Shown here: positions 27,281 to 36,237 of the stretch, piece by piece
Layout: each line of letters starts with the position of its first letter
How positions within the stretch are numbered: the stretch's first letter is position 1
Source: Paraburkholderia sejongensis
Lineage (GTDB): Bacteria > Pseudomonadota > Gammaproteobacteria > Burkholderiales > Burkholderiaceae
Direction: 5' to 3'
DNA: 64,000 nt
Assembly: GCF_020880815.1 (NCBI RefSeq)
Contig: NZ_JAJITD010000003.1
Span: 372,001 to 436,000, forward strand
Translations under genes and position numbers: made by a program
The notes under the pieces: generated by a model
Seen by the model: only the letters and a program-made list of their open reading frames with translations
Told to the model about the DNA's origin: nothing
Database searches by the model: none

Positions 27281-27790
27281 TCATTCGGCCGCCGTCGCCG
27301 GCTTTTGCGGCGTGCTAGCGAGCGTCTGGAGCAGTGCCGGGTCTTCGAGCACGCGCGCGATCAGCTCTTCCGCTCCGGTCTTGCCGTCCATATAGGTGAC
27401 GAGATTGGCGAGCTGCGTACGCGCTTCGAGCAGCTTTTTCAGCGCGTCGACCTTTCTGGCGACGGCGCCCGGCGAGAAATCGTCCATGTTCTCGAAGGTG
27501 ATGTCGACGCTGAGATTGCCCTCGCCGGTCAACGTGTTCGGCACCTGGAAAGCGACGCGCGGGTTCATCGCCTTCATCCGGCTGTCGAAATTGTCGATGT
27601 CGATTTCCTGGAATTTTCGCTCGCCGACCGGCGGCAACGGCTCGGCGGGTTTGCCGGACAGATCGGCCAGCACGGCCATCACGAACGGCAGCTGGATCTT
27701 GCGTTCGCTGCCGTAAGTCTCGACGTCGTACTCGATCTGTACGCGCGGCGCCCGGTTGCGGCCGATGAACTTCTGACTGCTCGTTGCCAT
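27281..27790 (-). CDS. tssB: T6SS sheath small subunit TssB (VipA)
   Basis: 169-residue TssB with the diagnostic start ATSSQKFIGRNRAPRVQIEY, the LPFVMAVLADLSGK strand and the FENMDDFSPGAVARKVDAL helix that binds TssC. ATG 27790 is preceded by GGGAGGG at close spacing and gives the family N-terminus; a GTG at 27814 would add eight residues. A 96-bp gap separates it from tssA. Sheath protomer with TssC. Confidence 0.95.
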   Translation of the reverse strand: MATSSQKFIGRNRAPRVQIEYDVETYGSERKIQLPFVMAVLADLSGKPAEPLPPVGERKFQEIDIDNFDSRMKAMNPRVAFQVPNTLTGEGNLSVDITFENMDDFSPGAVARKVDALKKLLEARTQLANLVTYMDGKTGAEELIARVLEDPALLQTLASTPQKPATAAE

Positions 27791-27886
27791 AAGCCCTCCC
27801 TGCGTTTTCGACACTCACCTCTTTCTAAGACGATCGGGCGGCGATTGATTGAAAAACCACGCTGCACGGACCTGATTGAGCGCCCA

Positions 27887-28945
27887 TCATTTGGCCTCCT
27901 TGCCGAGAATCTGCTGGATCTGCGCAAGGCTGTCCGGCGCAAGATCCTGCATGATCGCGATGAAATCCATCTCCATCAGCGCTCGCGCACGGCGGATCAG
28001 CAGCGGCGCCGGATTGGTCGGCTCGGTGCGTTCGAGAAAGGCGCAGACGGCGTCGAGCATCGCGATGGCGTCCGCGCGAGTCGCAAGCCGGGCCGGGCCC
28101 TGGGTGGCCGGTGGCTGCCCCAGCCTTGCCACCGCTGCGCCGGCCGTGGCAAGGGCGGCAGCGGGCTGCGGGAACTCGTCGGGTTGCGCCGCCGCGGCAT
28201 GCTCCACCGCCACGGAACGGCACACGGTCGCGAGGTTCTGGGCTGCACCCATCATCATGGTGATGCTCGGCGCGTCCTCCGCGCCGAAGCATGCGCTCAT
28301 CCGGTTGGCCAGTTTTTCGACGGTCTCCGGTAAGGCCAGTGCGTCCGCCAGCGCCACCGGATCGTCCTTGACCGCCTTGGCCAGCACACCCTGCACAGTC
28401 TGAAGCGTCAGCTTCGACTCACCTTCGGGTGCGTCCAGCTTGCCCGCCGCGATCAAAATGTCGCGTACGGTGAGCCGGTCGCCCGGTACCTGGCAGACTT
28501 CGGCGACGCGCAGATCGTGCAGCAGCGTCGAGTGATCGTTGAAAGGCGTAAAGGGATCTCCCAGCGCCGTGAGCGCGGTCGCACGCAGGGCGGCGGGGCT
28601 GTCGGCATCTTCCGCGTCGAGCGCCGGATACAGGTTCTCCCAGTAGCGTTCGTGCATGCCGAGGAGCACGCGCAGCCCCGCGTGAAAGCCGCCGAGTCCG
28701 GCCACCCGCGAGGCGGCCCGCGTGTAGATGAGCGCGACGCGCAGATCCTTCGACCGGTCGAGCAGCGCGGCGGCGCGCTCCATGATGTCGCGCCACGGCG
28801 GTTCCTCGTCCGTCTCCTGGAACTGCCGCTTCGGCTTGTCGCTCGCGAGGGCATCGAGTTCGAGGAATTCGGCGTCGTATTCCAGATCGACGCCGCACGG
28901 GGGCATCGTTGCGGTTTCGGCGAGCAAATGTTCCACGTCGAGCAT
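27887..28945 (-). CDS. tssA: T6SS cap protein TssA
   Basis: 352-residue TssA with the N-terminal ImpA domain: CGVDLEYDAEFLELDAL, EPPWRDIMERAAALLDRSKDLRVALI and GLRVLLGMHERYWENLYPALD. The C-terminal third includes NPAPLLIRRARALMEMDFIAIMQDL, typical of the short TssA class that primes tube and sheath polymerisation. The gene begins only 15 bp after tpsA and on the same strand, so it is probably transcribed with the upstream CHAT-tpsB-tpsA genes. Confidence 0.94.
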   Translation of the reverse strand: MLDVEHLLAETATMPPCGVDLEYDAEFLELDALASDKPKRQFQETDEEPPWRDIMERAAALLDRSKDLRVALIYTRAASRVAGLGGFHAGLRVLLGMHERYWENLYPALDAEDADSPAALRATALTALGDPFTPFNDHSTLLHDLRVAEVCQVPGDRLTVRDILIAAGKLDAPEGESKLTLQTVQGVLAKAVKDDPVALADALALPETVEKLANRMSACFGAEDAPSITMMMGAAQNLATVCRSVAVEHAAAAQPDEFPQPAAALATAGAAVARLGQPPATQGPARLATRADAIAMLDAVCAFLERTEPTNPAPLLIRRARALMEMDFIAIMQDLAPDSLAQIQQILGKEAK

Positions 28946-28960
28946 CGACCGTCTCCGCCG

Positions 28961-31900
28961 CTAGAATTCGTCGCAGCCATGCTGGCCGTTGACGATGACG
29001 CAACTGTTCAGATTCGGCCGCGAGCGCACCCGCTTCCATTCGACCGCGAGCTTGTCGGCGGCGCCTTCGGGCTGCTGGAGGGCCAGAATCGGTTGGTTGG
29101 ACCCGACACAAACGTGGATGCCGCCCAGATTGCTTTCATAGACGAAACTCTGCTCCTGCGCGGTAAAGAGCGGTTGCAAGCCGGTGCGATCGAAGACCCG
29201 ACCGTTATTGAGTGGAATCGGTTCGACCGTCAGCGTGCCGGGCACTTCCGTCAGCTTGTAGCCGACCAGCGAAGTGAACGTGCCGGTGACAGGATATTGA
29301 CCTGCCGGCGAGTTCGCGTTGGCCGGCGTGCTGAACGGGCCGGCCGCGACGGCCCCGCTTGCGGTGTCGCCGTTGATCAGGCCCGTCACGGTAAACGTGA
29401 AGGCGGGATTGGCGGCGCCAAACAGGCGGCTAGTGCTGTTGATGGTGACCGTCAGCGTCGGCTGCGCGGCATAAACGAAATGATTGCTGCCGAGCGTTAC
29501 GCTGCCGCCCCAGTTGCAAGTGCCGGGAAAGACGCAGCCATAGAAATTCGGCTGTGTGCCACCCGGATCGAGCCCGCCGCGCGTCTCGCCCTGCCAGCTT
29601 GCTTCCCAGATATGCCAGGCGTTGCCCGCGGCAAGTTTGCCGCCGCCGGCGTTGTCGAACTCGCCGTTTTCCATCACGAGGTCGATCGTGCGGCCCGCAT
29701 TGACGCTCGTTGGCGTACCCGGAATGCCGAGCGCTATCCCGCCGTTTGTCGATTCCGCCTGGAGACTGCCGCTCAGCGACGAGTTCGTGCCGTCGATGGT
29801 CGTCACTTTTCCGGTCGCCGAATCGTAGGTTTGCGCGATCAATGGGCCGATGTCGAAGCTGCCGGGATTCGAGAAGGTCACGTCCTGTGCACCGACTATC
29901 GCGAGTCTGCCCACGTTGTTGCCCGGATCGGTCAGCGTGTAGCTCGTATTGCCGGCCAGCAGCAGGCCAGCTGCGTCGATGCCGTTCGGGTCAGTCACGG
30001 GGCCGGCCGACGAGATCGCCAACGTGTGTCCCGGCATCGAGACACCGAACGGCAGTGCGACGCCCTGGCTGCCCGTCGCCGGATTCGCGAGCGTCAGGTT
30101 GCTGAGGACCGTTGGGCGTTGTGGCTGCGCACACGTGGCGGCATTGCCGGCACAGGTACCCTCGACCGTGATGCGACCGGTTTGCGTAGTCGAGCCGAGC
30201 ACGAGCGTGTTCAGCGTCGGCGCGATCGTCGTATAGGTCGCCGGGTCGATATCGAGCCCCGCGGCGGTGGGTGCGAACAGCGTGATCGGCACGCCGTTTT
30301 GCGGGGTTACCGCAAAGGTCGAGGGATCGACGGAAGCCGGCGCTGCGATCAGCACGCCGCCCGGAGTTGAAATGGAGCCAGCGGCGCTGCGGCCGAGCAG
30401 GCTGGTTGCCGTGCCGTCGTTAGCCGACCGCAGGATGATGACGCCCTGTGGACCTGTGCTGATCGTCACGGGGCCCGTCACGATTGCGGAATCCGGCGGT
30501 ACGGGAACCGCGCCGATACCGATGCCCGCATCGGACGTCACGGTCGAACCAGTAACGGAGATCGTGCTGTTGGCCGCCGTCGCGGCGATCGAACCGTTCG
30601 CGAGCAGTACGCCGTAACTGTCCGACCCGCTTGCGGTGGCGTTCCCCTGACCGATCCCGGAGAAGCTGCCGCGCATGTCGATGCGCCCGCCTCCCGTCGT
30701 CGTGATCGATGACCCCTCGAACAACGCGACGCCGTCGAAGCCCGCGCCGAACCCGGAACCCGCGACAGAGATGTTGCCGCTTGTGCTCGTCAGCATCGAA
30801 GCCACCGGCGTACCGAAGAACCGTGGCACATCGTTCGTCAACAGCACGCCGTAGCCAAGCTCCGGTCCGGTGCTCTGCCCTTGCAGTTCGATTGCGCCCG
30901 TCGACGTTCTGATCGTTGCACTATCCACACTGACAGCCGCATTGCCCTCGGCCGGCGTATTGTTGACTCCATGAATCGTGACAAAACCGCTGTTCACCCC
31001 AGCTGCGCCGCTCGTCACGCCGACGCGCGTATCCAGGTCCGCCAGCGCGAGTTGGACCGCTGCGCCGTCAAAGCCGGTCGTACCGCCAGCCCGTGTGCCA
31101 GCGATGAAGTTGCCGCCGTTGGTCCAGATCTGGACGCGGTCTCCTGAACTGCTGTCGACACCGCCGATGGAGATGGATAGCGGCGCGTCGAGCGTGATAT
31201 TCAACGCGCCCGAACTCGACTTCGCGCTCGCCGGAGCGAAGAAGATGGAGTTGGCCGAGGTCAACGAGAGCGTTGCGTCGCCCCCGTCGTTCTTCAGGAT
31301 CGGACTGAAGACATCGATGTTACCTGCGGATCTTGCTGTGCCCGTTGTCGTAATGGTCACATCGGCGGTCGGCGTCTCCTGGCTGGTGAAAGTCTGTACG
31401 ACGCTGTTCGACGCGCTGTCGAACCTGCTCGAGGTGGTCCCGCCGATCTCTAGCGACCCCGCACTCACCAGGTTCACTTTGCCCGTGCCGACCATGGAAA
31501 GCACGCCCACCTGATTCGCCGCATTGGTGAGCGTGAAACTGCCGGGACCGTTGAGAGCCAGGCTGTTGGCGGTGACTGGGCCGCCCGTCACCGCGCCGGC
31601 TGAAGATAGCATCAGCGTTTGCGCGCCAACGGAAACACCCACCGGCATCGCGATACCCTGACTGCCCGCCCCCGCGTTGTCGAGCGTCAGGTTCGATGCG
31701 AACGTGGCGGCGCCCGGCGCACAGGTGGCGTCTGCGGGCTGACAGCCCGCGTTCACCGTGATCGAACCGGTTTGCGTCGACGAACCCACGATGATGTTTG
31801 CGATTCGCGGGGAAACGGCATCGAACAATGACTGCGGGATGCTGAATCCGGCGCCTGAACTGAACACGCTGATGGCGGTGCCGTCGTTTGCGATGAGAGC

Positions 31901-34441
31901 GAACGTAACCGGATTCACGCTGCCAGGAACCAGCACGAGTGAACCGTTTGGCGCAAGCAGCGACGACGTGCCGTCGATGCTGAACGGCGTGGCCGTTCCA
32001 TTGTTCGACGCGCGAAGCACGATCGTTCCCCCCGTGCCGGTCGATACGTTGGCATTCGTGAAACCCATCCCGCTTGCAGCGGACGATGTGGAGCCGCTGA
32101 CCGAAATCTGCGTCGTACCGGTTGCCGTCAGATTGGTTTCGGCCAGCGACACAGCGGGGAAAAAGGTGTCGATATTCGAGGTCGTGCTCGGCAGTCCGTC
32201 GTTTACACCACGCAAATCGATCGAGCCGCTGCCGGTGCTGATCGTTGTCGGCAGTTCAATGTTGTTCCCCGTGATCTGGACGCCGGGGTCCACGTGACCG
32301 CTGCCGAAAATCTGAATGTTGCCCGTCGTCGACGCGATGGTCGTCCTGACGGCGGCCGTGCTGGAGATGGCAACGCCTTGCGCGGGCGCAGCGGTGCTTA
32401 GCGTCGGTCCCGTGCCCTCGATGTCGATCAGCCCCGTCGTCGTGTTCAGGATCGAACCACTGATGGATACCGCCGTACCGTTCGGCGACGCGCCGTGGAT
32501 CACGAGGTTGCCGCTCCGCTGAGTCGGGTCGCCTACGTCCGCCGCTGAACGGACACGCGTGTCGAGGTTGACGTCGGTTAGCGCCACGCTGGGACTAATC
32601 TGTCCAGTCACCGCCGGCACGCCGATCGTCAGGTTGCCGCCGTTCGTCCAGAGATTCACCGGCAACGCGGCAGCGGCAGCGCCCACGCCAGTCACCCTGA
32701 TCGCCGCGCTGCCGTTCGTCGTCTGAGCGCCGTTCGCAAGCAAGACGATGTCTAGCGGACCCGGCGTGGTGCCGTCTCCCGGCTCGGCGGTGATCGACGG
32801 GTTCGGCCCGTTGGCTGTGCGCGTGATGATAATCGACCCGCTGGCGTCCAGCGTCAGCGATGCGGCGCCCCCCGTCGTCTTCGTGATCGGTGCGCTGACG
32901 GTGATGTTGCCGGCATCGGTCGCGCTCGGATCGGACGACTGCGTCGTGACGATGACCCTGGTCCCCTGGTTGAGCGCGGCAACGATCTGGCCGTTGGCAA
33001 CCGTCGCGCCTTCCGACGTGGGAGTGAACCTGCCGCCGCTCAGCGCTCCCCCAGTGGTCTCAAGTCCAATCGTCACGTCAAACGGATCGAGTAGCCACGT
33101 GCCGGCCACGCCCATCGGCGCCGACGCGTCGATCTGCGCTCCCGCTGTATCAAGGTAGTGTCCCGATGTTTCGATCGCCCCGCCGTTGCCGCCCTGCGGG
33201 CCGCCTTTAGCCGACAGCGTGCCGTAAAGCCGCGCAGTCTCGGCGCCATATGCGATGAGTTGCCCTCCCGCCCCTCCCTGGAGGGCATCGGCGCGCATTT
33301 GCGCGGTCGGGTCCATCCAGATTGCCTGGGCATTGCGAATGTCCAGGTCCCCGCCACCCGCGCCACCGCCGACGCGCACTCTGCCGCCGCCCGCGGCGCC
33401 GCTCGCGTCCAAAGTCGCGTTCGCCGGCAACGCGACGTATTGCCCGGTCGCGTCGATCTGGCCGCCGGTGAGCCCCGCGCCTCCCGTCGCATCCAGAACG
33501 CCCGCTACCTGGGTGACGCCATTGGGCCCGCCGTCCAGCACGATGCGCCCATTGCGCTGCGCAACACTCTGCGCGCGCACGACCCCTTCCTGATTGAGCA
33601 CGGTGCCAGCGAGCGCGTCCGCGCTTTGAACCGACATCAGGACCTGGCCGCCGTCGGCGGCGAGCGTGCCCGAGTTGTCGAGCAGCGCCTGCGCCGCCGG
33701 GCTGTTGATCTTCAGCATCGTGAGGCCATCGCCGGCGAAATCGAGCGTGATATCGCCGCCGGCGCCCAGCGCGACCGTGCCGAGTTTCGCGCTGACCGTG
33801 CCGCTGTTGCTGACCCGCGCGCCGAGCATCGCCACCGTTCCGCCATCGGCCGCCTGAATCGAGCCTTGATTGACGACACTGCCGCCCGCTTGCCCCGCCA
33901 CCGTGACGAAATGATAGTTACCCGCGAGAAAGTCCTTATCTGACATGCCGAGCGTGGAAGCCACCAACGACCCCACATTGACCGACGCCCCTGGCGCGAA
34001 CAATATGCCCGCCGGATTAATGAGAAACACTTTGCCGGTGGCGTTCAGATGACCCGCGATCTCGCTCGGATTGTTGCCTATCACCCGATTGAGCATCACC
34101 GCACTTGCGTTCGGCTGCTTGATACTGACCGTCTCGTTGCCGCCGATAGAAAACGCTTGCCAGTTGACGATCGCCTGGCCCGTCGTCTGCGTGATCGGCA
34201 GCGTGTTGTTGGCCGACGGGCCGATTGCGACGCTGCCATTGACGACCTGGCCACCCACCGGAAACGCACTGGCCCCGGGCGCGACCAGCAGGATCATCAG
34301 CGGCATCAGTGGCACAAGCGGCCGCAGGAACGGCTCACGCGCCGCGATCCCGTCACGCCGGGCCCGCCGCACCTCTTTGCGACGCGCGCGTTCTTCGGCC
34401 CGGCGGCGAAGCCGGCCCGGGCCGCGGGAGGTGTCGTTCAT
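28961..34441 (-). CDS. TpsA: filamentous-haemagglutinin-type two-partner secretion exoprotein
   Basis: About 1,826 residues. A long basic N-region precedes a hydrophobic signal segment ending PGASA (about residue 60). Then comes a TPS domain with IVNWQAFSIGGNETV and the signature VFLINPAGILFAPGASVNVG. The body is beta-helix-like and contains two large homologous units, each with LWTNGG, LDTRV, V(T/I)IHG and VGSSTQTG/LGSSTQTG landmarks. Near the end is an MBG-like module (STSRLFGAANPAFTFTVTGL). The last residues hold a Cys pair (CVIVNGQHGC), reminiscent of the disulfide loop that anchors HMW1. ATG 34441 is chosen. It is exported by the adjacent TpsB, 10 bp upstream, and followed by tssA. Confidence 0.9.
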   Translation of the reverse strand: MNDTSRGPGRLRRRAEERARRKEVRRARRDGIAAREPFLRPLVPLMPLMILLVAPGASAFPVGGQVVNGSVAIGPSANNTLPITQTTGQAIVNWQAFSIGGNETVSIKQPNASAVMLNRVIGNNPSEIAGHLNATGKVFLINPAGILFAPGASVNVGSLVASTLGMSDKDFLAGNYHFVTVAGQAGGSVVNQGSIQAADGGTVAMLGARVSNSGTVSAKLGTVALGAGGDITLDFAGDGLTMLKINSPAAQALLDNSGTLAADGGQVLMSVQSADALAGTVLNQEGVVRAQSVAQRNGRIVLDGGPNGVTQVAGVLDATGGAGLTGGQIDATGQYVALPANATLDASGAAGGGRVRVGGGAGGGDLDIRNAQAIWMDPTAQMRADALQGGAGGQLIAYGAETARLYGTLSAKGGPQGGNGGAIETSGHYLDTAGAQIDASAPMGVAGTWLLDPFDVTIGLETTGGALSGGRFTPTSEGATVANGQIVAALNQGTRVIVTTQSSDPSATDAGNITVSAPITKTTGGAASLTLDASGSIIITRTANGPNPSITAEPGDGTTPGPLDIVLLANGAQTTNGSAAIRVTGVGAAAAALPVNLWTNGGNLTIGVPAVTGQISPSVALTDVNLDTRVRSAADVGDPTQRSGNLVIHGASPNGTAVSISGSILNTTTGLIDIEGTGPTLSTAAPAQGVAISSTAAVRTTIASTTGNIQIFGSGHVDPGVQITGNNIELPTTISTGSGSIDLRGVNDGLPSTTSNIDTFFPAVSLAETNLTATGTTQISVSGSTSSAASGMGFTNANVSTGTGGTIVLRASNNGTATPFSIDGTSSLLAPNGSLVLVPGSVNPVTFALIANDGTAISVFSSGAGFSIPQSLFDAVSPRIANIIVGSSTQTGSITVNAGCQPADATCAPGAATFASNLTLDNAGAGSQGIAMPVGVSVGAQTLMLSSAGAVTGGPVTANSLALNGPGSFTLTNAANQVGVLSMVGTGKVNLVSAGSLEIGGTTSSRFDSASNSVVQTFTSQETPTADVTITTTGTARSAGNIDVFSPILKNDGGDATLSLTSANSIFFAPASAKSSSGALNITLDAPLSISIGGVDSSSGDRVQIWTNGGNFIAGTRAGGTTGFDGAAVQLALADLDTRVGVTSGAAGVNSGFVTIHGVNNTPAEGNAAVSVDSATIRTSTGAIELQGQSTGPELGYGVLLTNDVPRFFGTPVASMLTSTSGNISVAGSGFGAGFDGVALFEGSSITTTGGGRIDMRGSFSGIGQGNATASGSDSYGVLLANGSIAATAANSTISVTGSTVTSDAGIGIGAVPVPPDSAIVTGPVTISTGPQGVIILRSANDGTATSLLGRSAAGSISTPGGVLIAAPASVDPSTFAVTPQNGVPITLFAPTAAGLDIDPATYTTIAPTLNTLVLGSTTQTGRITVEGTCAGNAATCAQPQRPTVLSNLTLANPATGSQGVALPFGVSMPGHTLAISSAGPVTDPNGIDAAGLLLAGNTSYTLTDPGNNVGRLAIVGAQDVTFSNPGSFDIGPLIAQTYDSATGKVTTIDGTNSSLSGSLQAESTNGGIALGIPGTPTSVNAGRTIDLVMENGEFDNAGGGKLAAGNAWHIWEASWQGETRGGLDPGGTQPNFYGCVFPGTCNWGGSVTLGSNHFVYAAQPTLTVTINSTSRLFGAANPAFTFTVTGLINGDTASGAVAAGPFSTPANANSPAGQYPVTGTFTSLVGYKLTEVPGTLTVEPIPLNNGRVFDRTGLQPLFTAQEQSFVYESNLGGIHVCVGSNQPILALQQPEGAADKLAVEWKRVRSRPNLNSCVIVNGQHGCDEF

Positions 34442-34451
34442 GTCAGCTCCT

Positions 34452-36227
34452 TCAGAACGCCTTCGACAACTGCACATAGAGGCGCGGCAGCTTGTCGTTG
34501 CCCGTCGTGTCGGGTCGCGTCGTGCGCCAGGCGAGGCTCGCGTCGACCGTGATGCCGGCGGGGCCGACCCAGAAAAGTCCGAGACCCGGCCCGCTGCGCG
34601 TCGTGGTATTGGCGCCCTGGCCCGGAATCGGGCGCGCGTTGTAGCGCCCAACCCCGATATCGAAGAACACGGACAGCGTGAGCGTCGGAATCACGGCGTA
34701 GCGATACGACACCGTGCCGATCAATGCCTCGTCGACGACCGCTTCCGACGGCGAGTAAGCACGCACCGCATGTGGCCCCCCGAGCGCGATGCGCGACGAG
34801 CTGTCGAGATTCTGGTTAGCCCACTGTCCCGAAATGCCGATGAACACGCTCGACTTCTCCGTCACCGCGTTCAGCCGGTTCGCGAGCATCGTCATGCGCA
34901 CGCTGTTGCCTTGCGCATTGCGCCCGCCCGGCCCTGCGTCGAGCGCGCGGCCCAGCTCCGAATCGATATTCAGATGCGCAACCGAGAGTTCCACTTCCGC
35001 GCTGTTGAAGCCGCCACCGAGAAACGCATCACGGCTTTCATAGGACAGCCCGATACTCGCGACCGAAAGCTTCTGCGGATTCTCGAAGCTGGCGATGCCG
35101 ATCTTGTCGTTGAGCGAACGATATTCGAGTGCACCGCGCAGCAGCAGGTTCTGGCTGCGCGAGCGGATCAACGGATGCGAGATCGACGCGGTGACGACAT
35201 CGGCAATGCCTTGCGCATTGAGCGCCGCGAACTCCTGGCCGAGGTAGTAGTACAGATGCGAATAAGCGATGCCCGCGCGAGTACCGTTGCTGTCGATCGG
35301 CATGTCATAGCCAATGCGGCCGTATAACGTGTCGCCGCGTTGGGCGGCAAGCAGGTTCGCGTCGAGGTTGTCGCCGCGCATCAGCGGCGACGCGAACCGC
35401 CCGACCAGACCGACGCGTCCGGTGCCGGCAGGCGGCGCGCCGTAGTTGTCCGCCGCGACACCGAGTTCCCAGCGTCTTGCGGGCGAGAGGTTGATGGTCA
35501 GATCGACGGTGCCGGGCACGCTGCCCGCTTCGAGCGACGAACTCACATGCACGCCGGGCAGGTCCGACAGCAGCAGCATCGTACGTTCGAGGTCGCGCTG
35601 AAGCAGCGGCTTGCCCGGTTGGATCGCGGCGAGCCGCGCGCGCACGAGATCCTCGCGGATCGGCGTGCCCGGCGCCATCTCGAGGTTCACGCGGCCGATC
35701 CTGCCTTCGAGCACGGTGAAGGTCACGTCGCCGTTGGTCACGTCCTGCGGCGCGATCACGACCTGCGCGAGCGCATATCCGCGGTCGTGATAGGACTGCG
35801 CGAGACGCGCCGCCAACACGTTCAGGTCATTGAGCGAAACCTGCTGGCCGATCTTGCCGCTCACGAGCGGCAACAGGATGTCGGATGACAGCGTATCGTT
35901 GCCCACCAGATGGACGCTGTGTAGCTCGAAGGTCTTGCCGTCGGGAATCGGCGGCGGCGGGGCGGGCGGCGCCGGCAGGGCTCCCGCTGCGCCGGTCGGC
36001 GGCGCGGTCGGTTCCGGTCGCGCCTGCTGATTGAGCAGTGTTCCCGCATTCGGGAACTGTTGCGTGCCGGCGCCGGGCGGCTGTTGCGCCCAGGCCGCCG
36101 TGCCTGTCGCGCATGTCAGTGTCGCCAGTGTCATCGGCAGACATCGCGCAGCGCACGTCAGCATGCGAGCTCGCGCCACGCGCAGAGGCCCGATCGATCG
36201 GGGCTTGAGGGGCTGGGGCTCGTTCAC
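34452..36227 (-). CDS. TpsB: ShlB/FhaC-family two-partner secretion transporter
   Basis: Outer-membrane pore for TpsA. The protein has a signal peptide ending TAAWAQ, a Pro-rich linker, two POTRA domains (from FELHSVHLVGNDTLSSDIL to LSDLPGVHVSSSLE) and a 16-strand barrel closing with LPRLYVQLSKAF, whose terminal Phe is the usual sorting signal. The barrel conserves the SYRYAVIPTLTLSVFFDIG region. Start is uncertain: GTG 36227 (591 residues) lies just after the CHAT stop, GTG 36266 overlaps it, and ATG 36164 gives the tightest signal peptide. It is co-transcribed with the CHAT gene and tpsA. Confidence 0.92.
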   Translation of the reverse strand: MNEPQPLKPRSIGPLRVARARMLTCAARCLPMTLATLTCATGTAAWAQQPPGAGTQQFPNAGTLLNQQARPEPTAPPTGAAGALPAPPAPPPPIPDGKTFELHSVHLVGNDTLSSDILLPLVSGKIGQQVSLNDLNVLAARLAQSYHDRGYALAQVVIAPQDVTNGDVTFTVLEGRIGRVNLEMAPGTPIREDLVRARLAAIQPGKPLLQRDLERTMLLLSDLPGVHVSSSLEAGSVPGTVDLTINLSPARRWELGVAADNYGAPPAGTGRVGLVGRFASPLMRGDNLDANLLAAQRGDTLYGRIGYDMPIDSNGTRAGIAYSHLYYYLGQEFAALNAQGIADVVTASISHPLIRSRSQNLLLRGALEYRSLNDKIGIASFENPQKLSVASIGLSYESRDAFLGGGFNSAEVELSVAHLNIDSELGRALDAGPGGRNAQGNSVRMTMLANRLNAVTEKSSVFIGISGQWANQNLDSSSRIALGGPHAVRAYSPSEAVVDEALIGTVSYRYAVIPTLTLSVFFDIGVGRYNARPIPGQGANTTTRSGPGLGLFWVGPAGITVDASLAWRTTRPDTTGNDKLPRLYVQLSKAF

Positions 36228-36237
36228 GGAAGCGTTC

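Noticed and set aside
28517..30370. Long plus-strand open frame of over 600 codons opposite tpsA
   Set aside because: Composition is Arg/Gly-rich with no domains, and it is antisense to a clearly real TpsA gene; long antisense frames are expected in GC-rich DNA.
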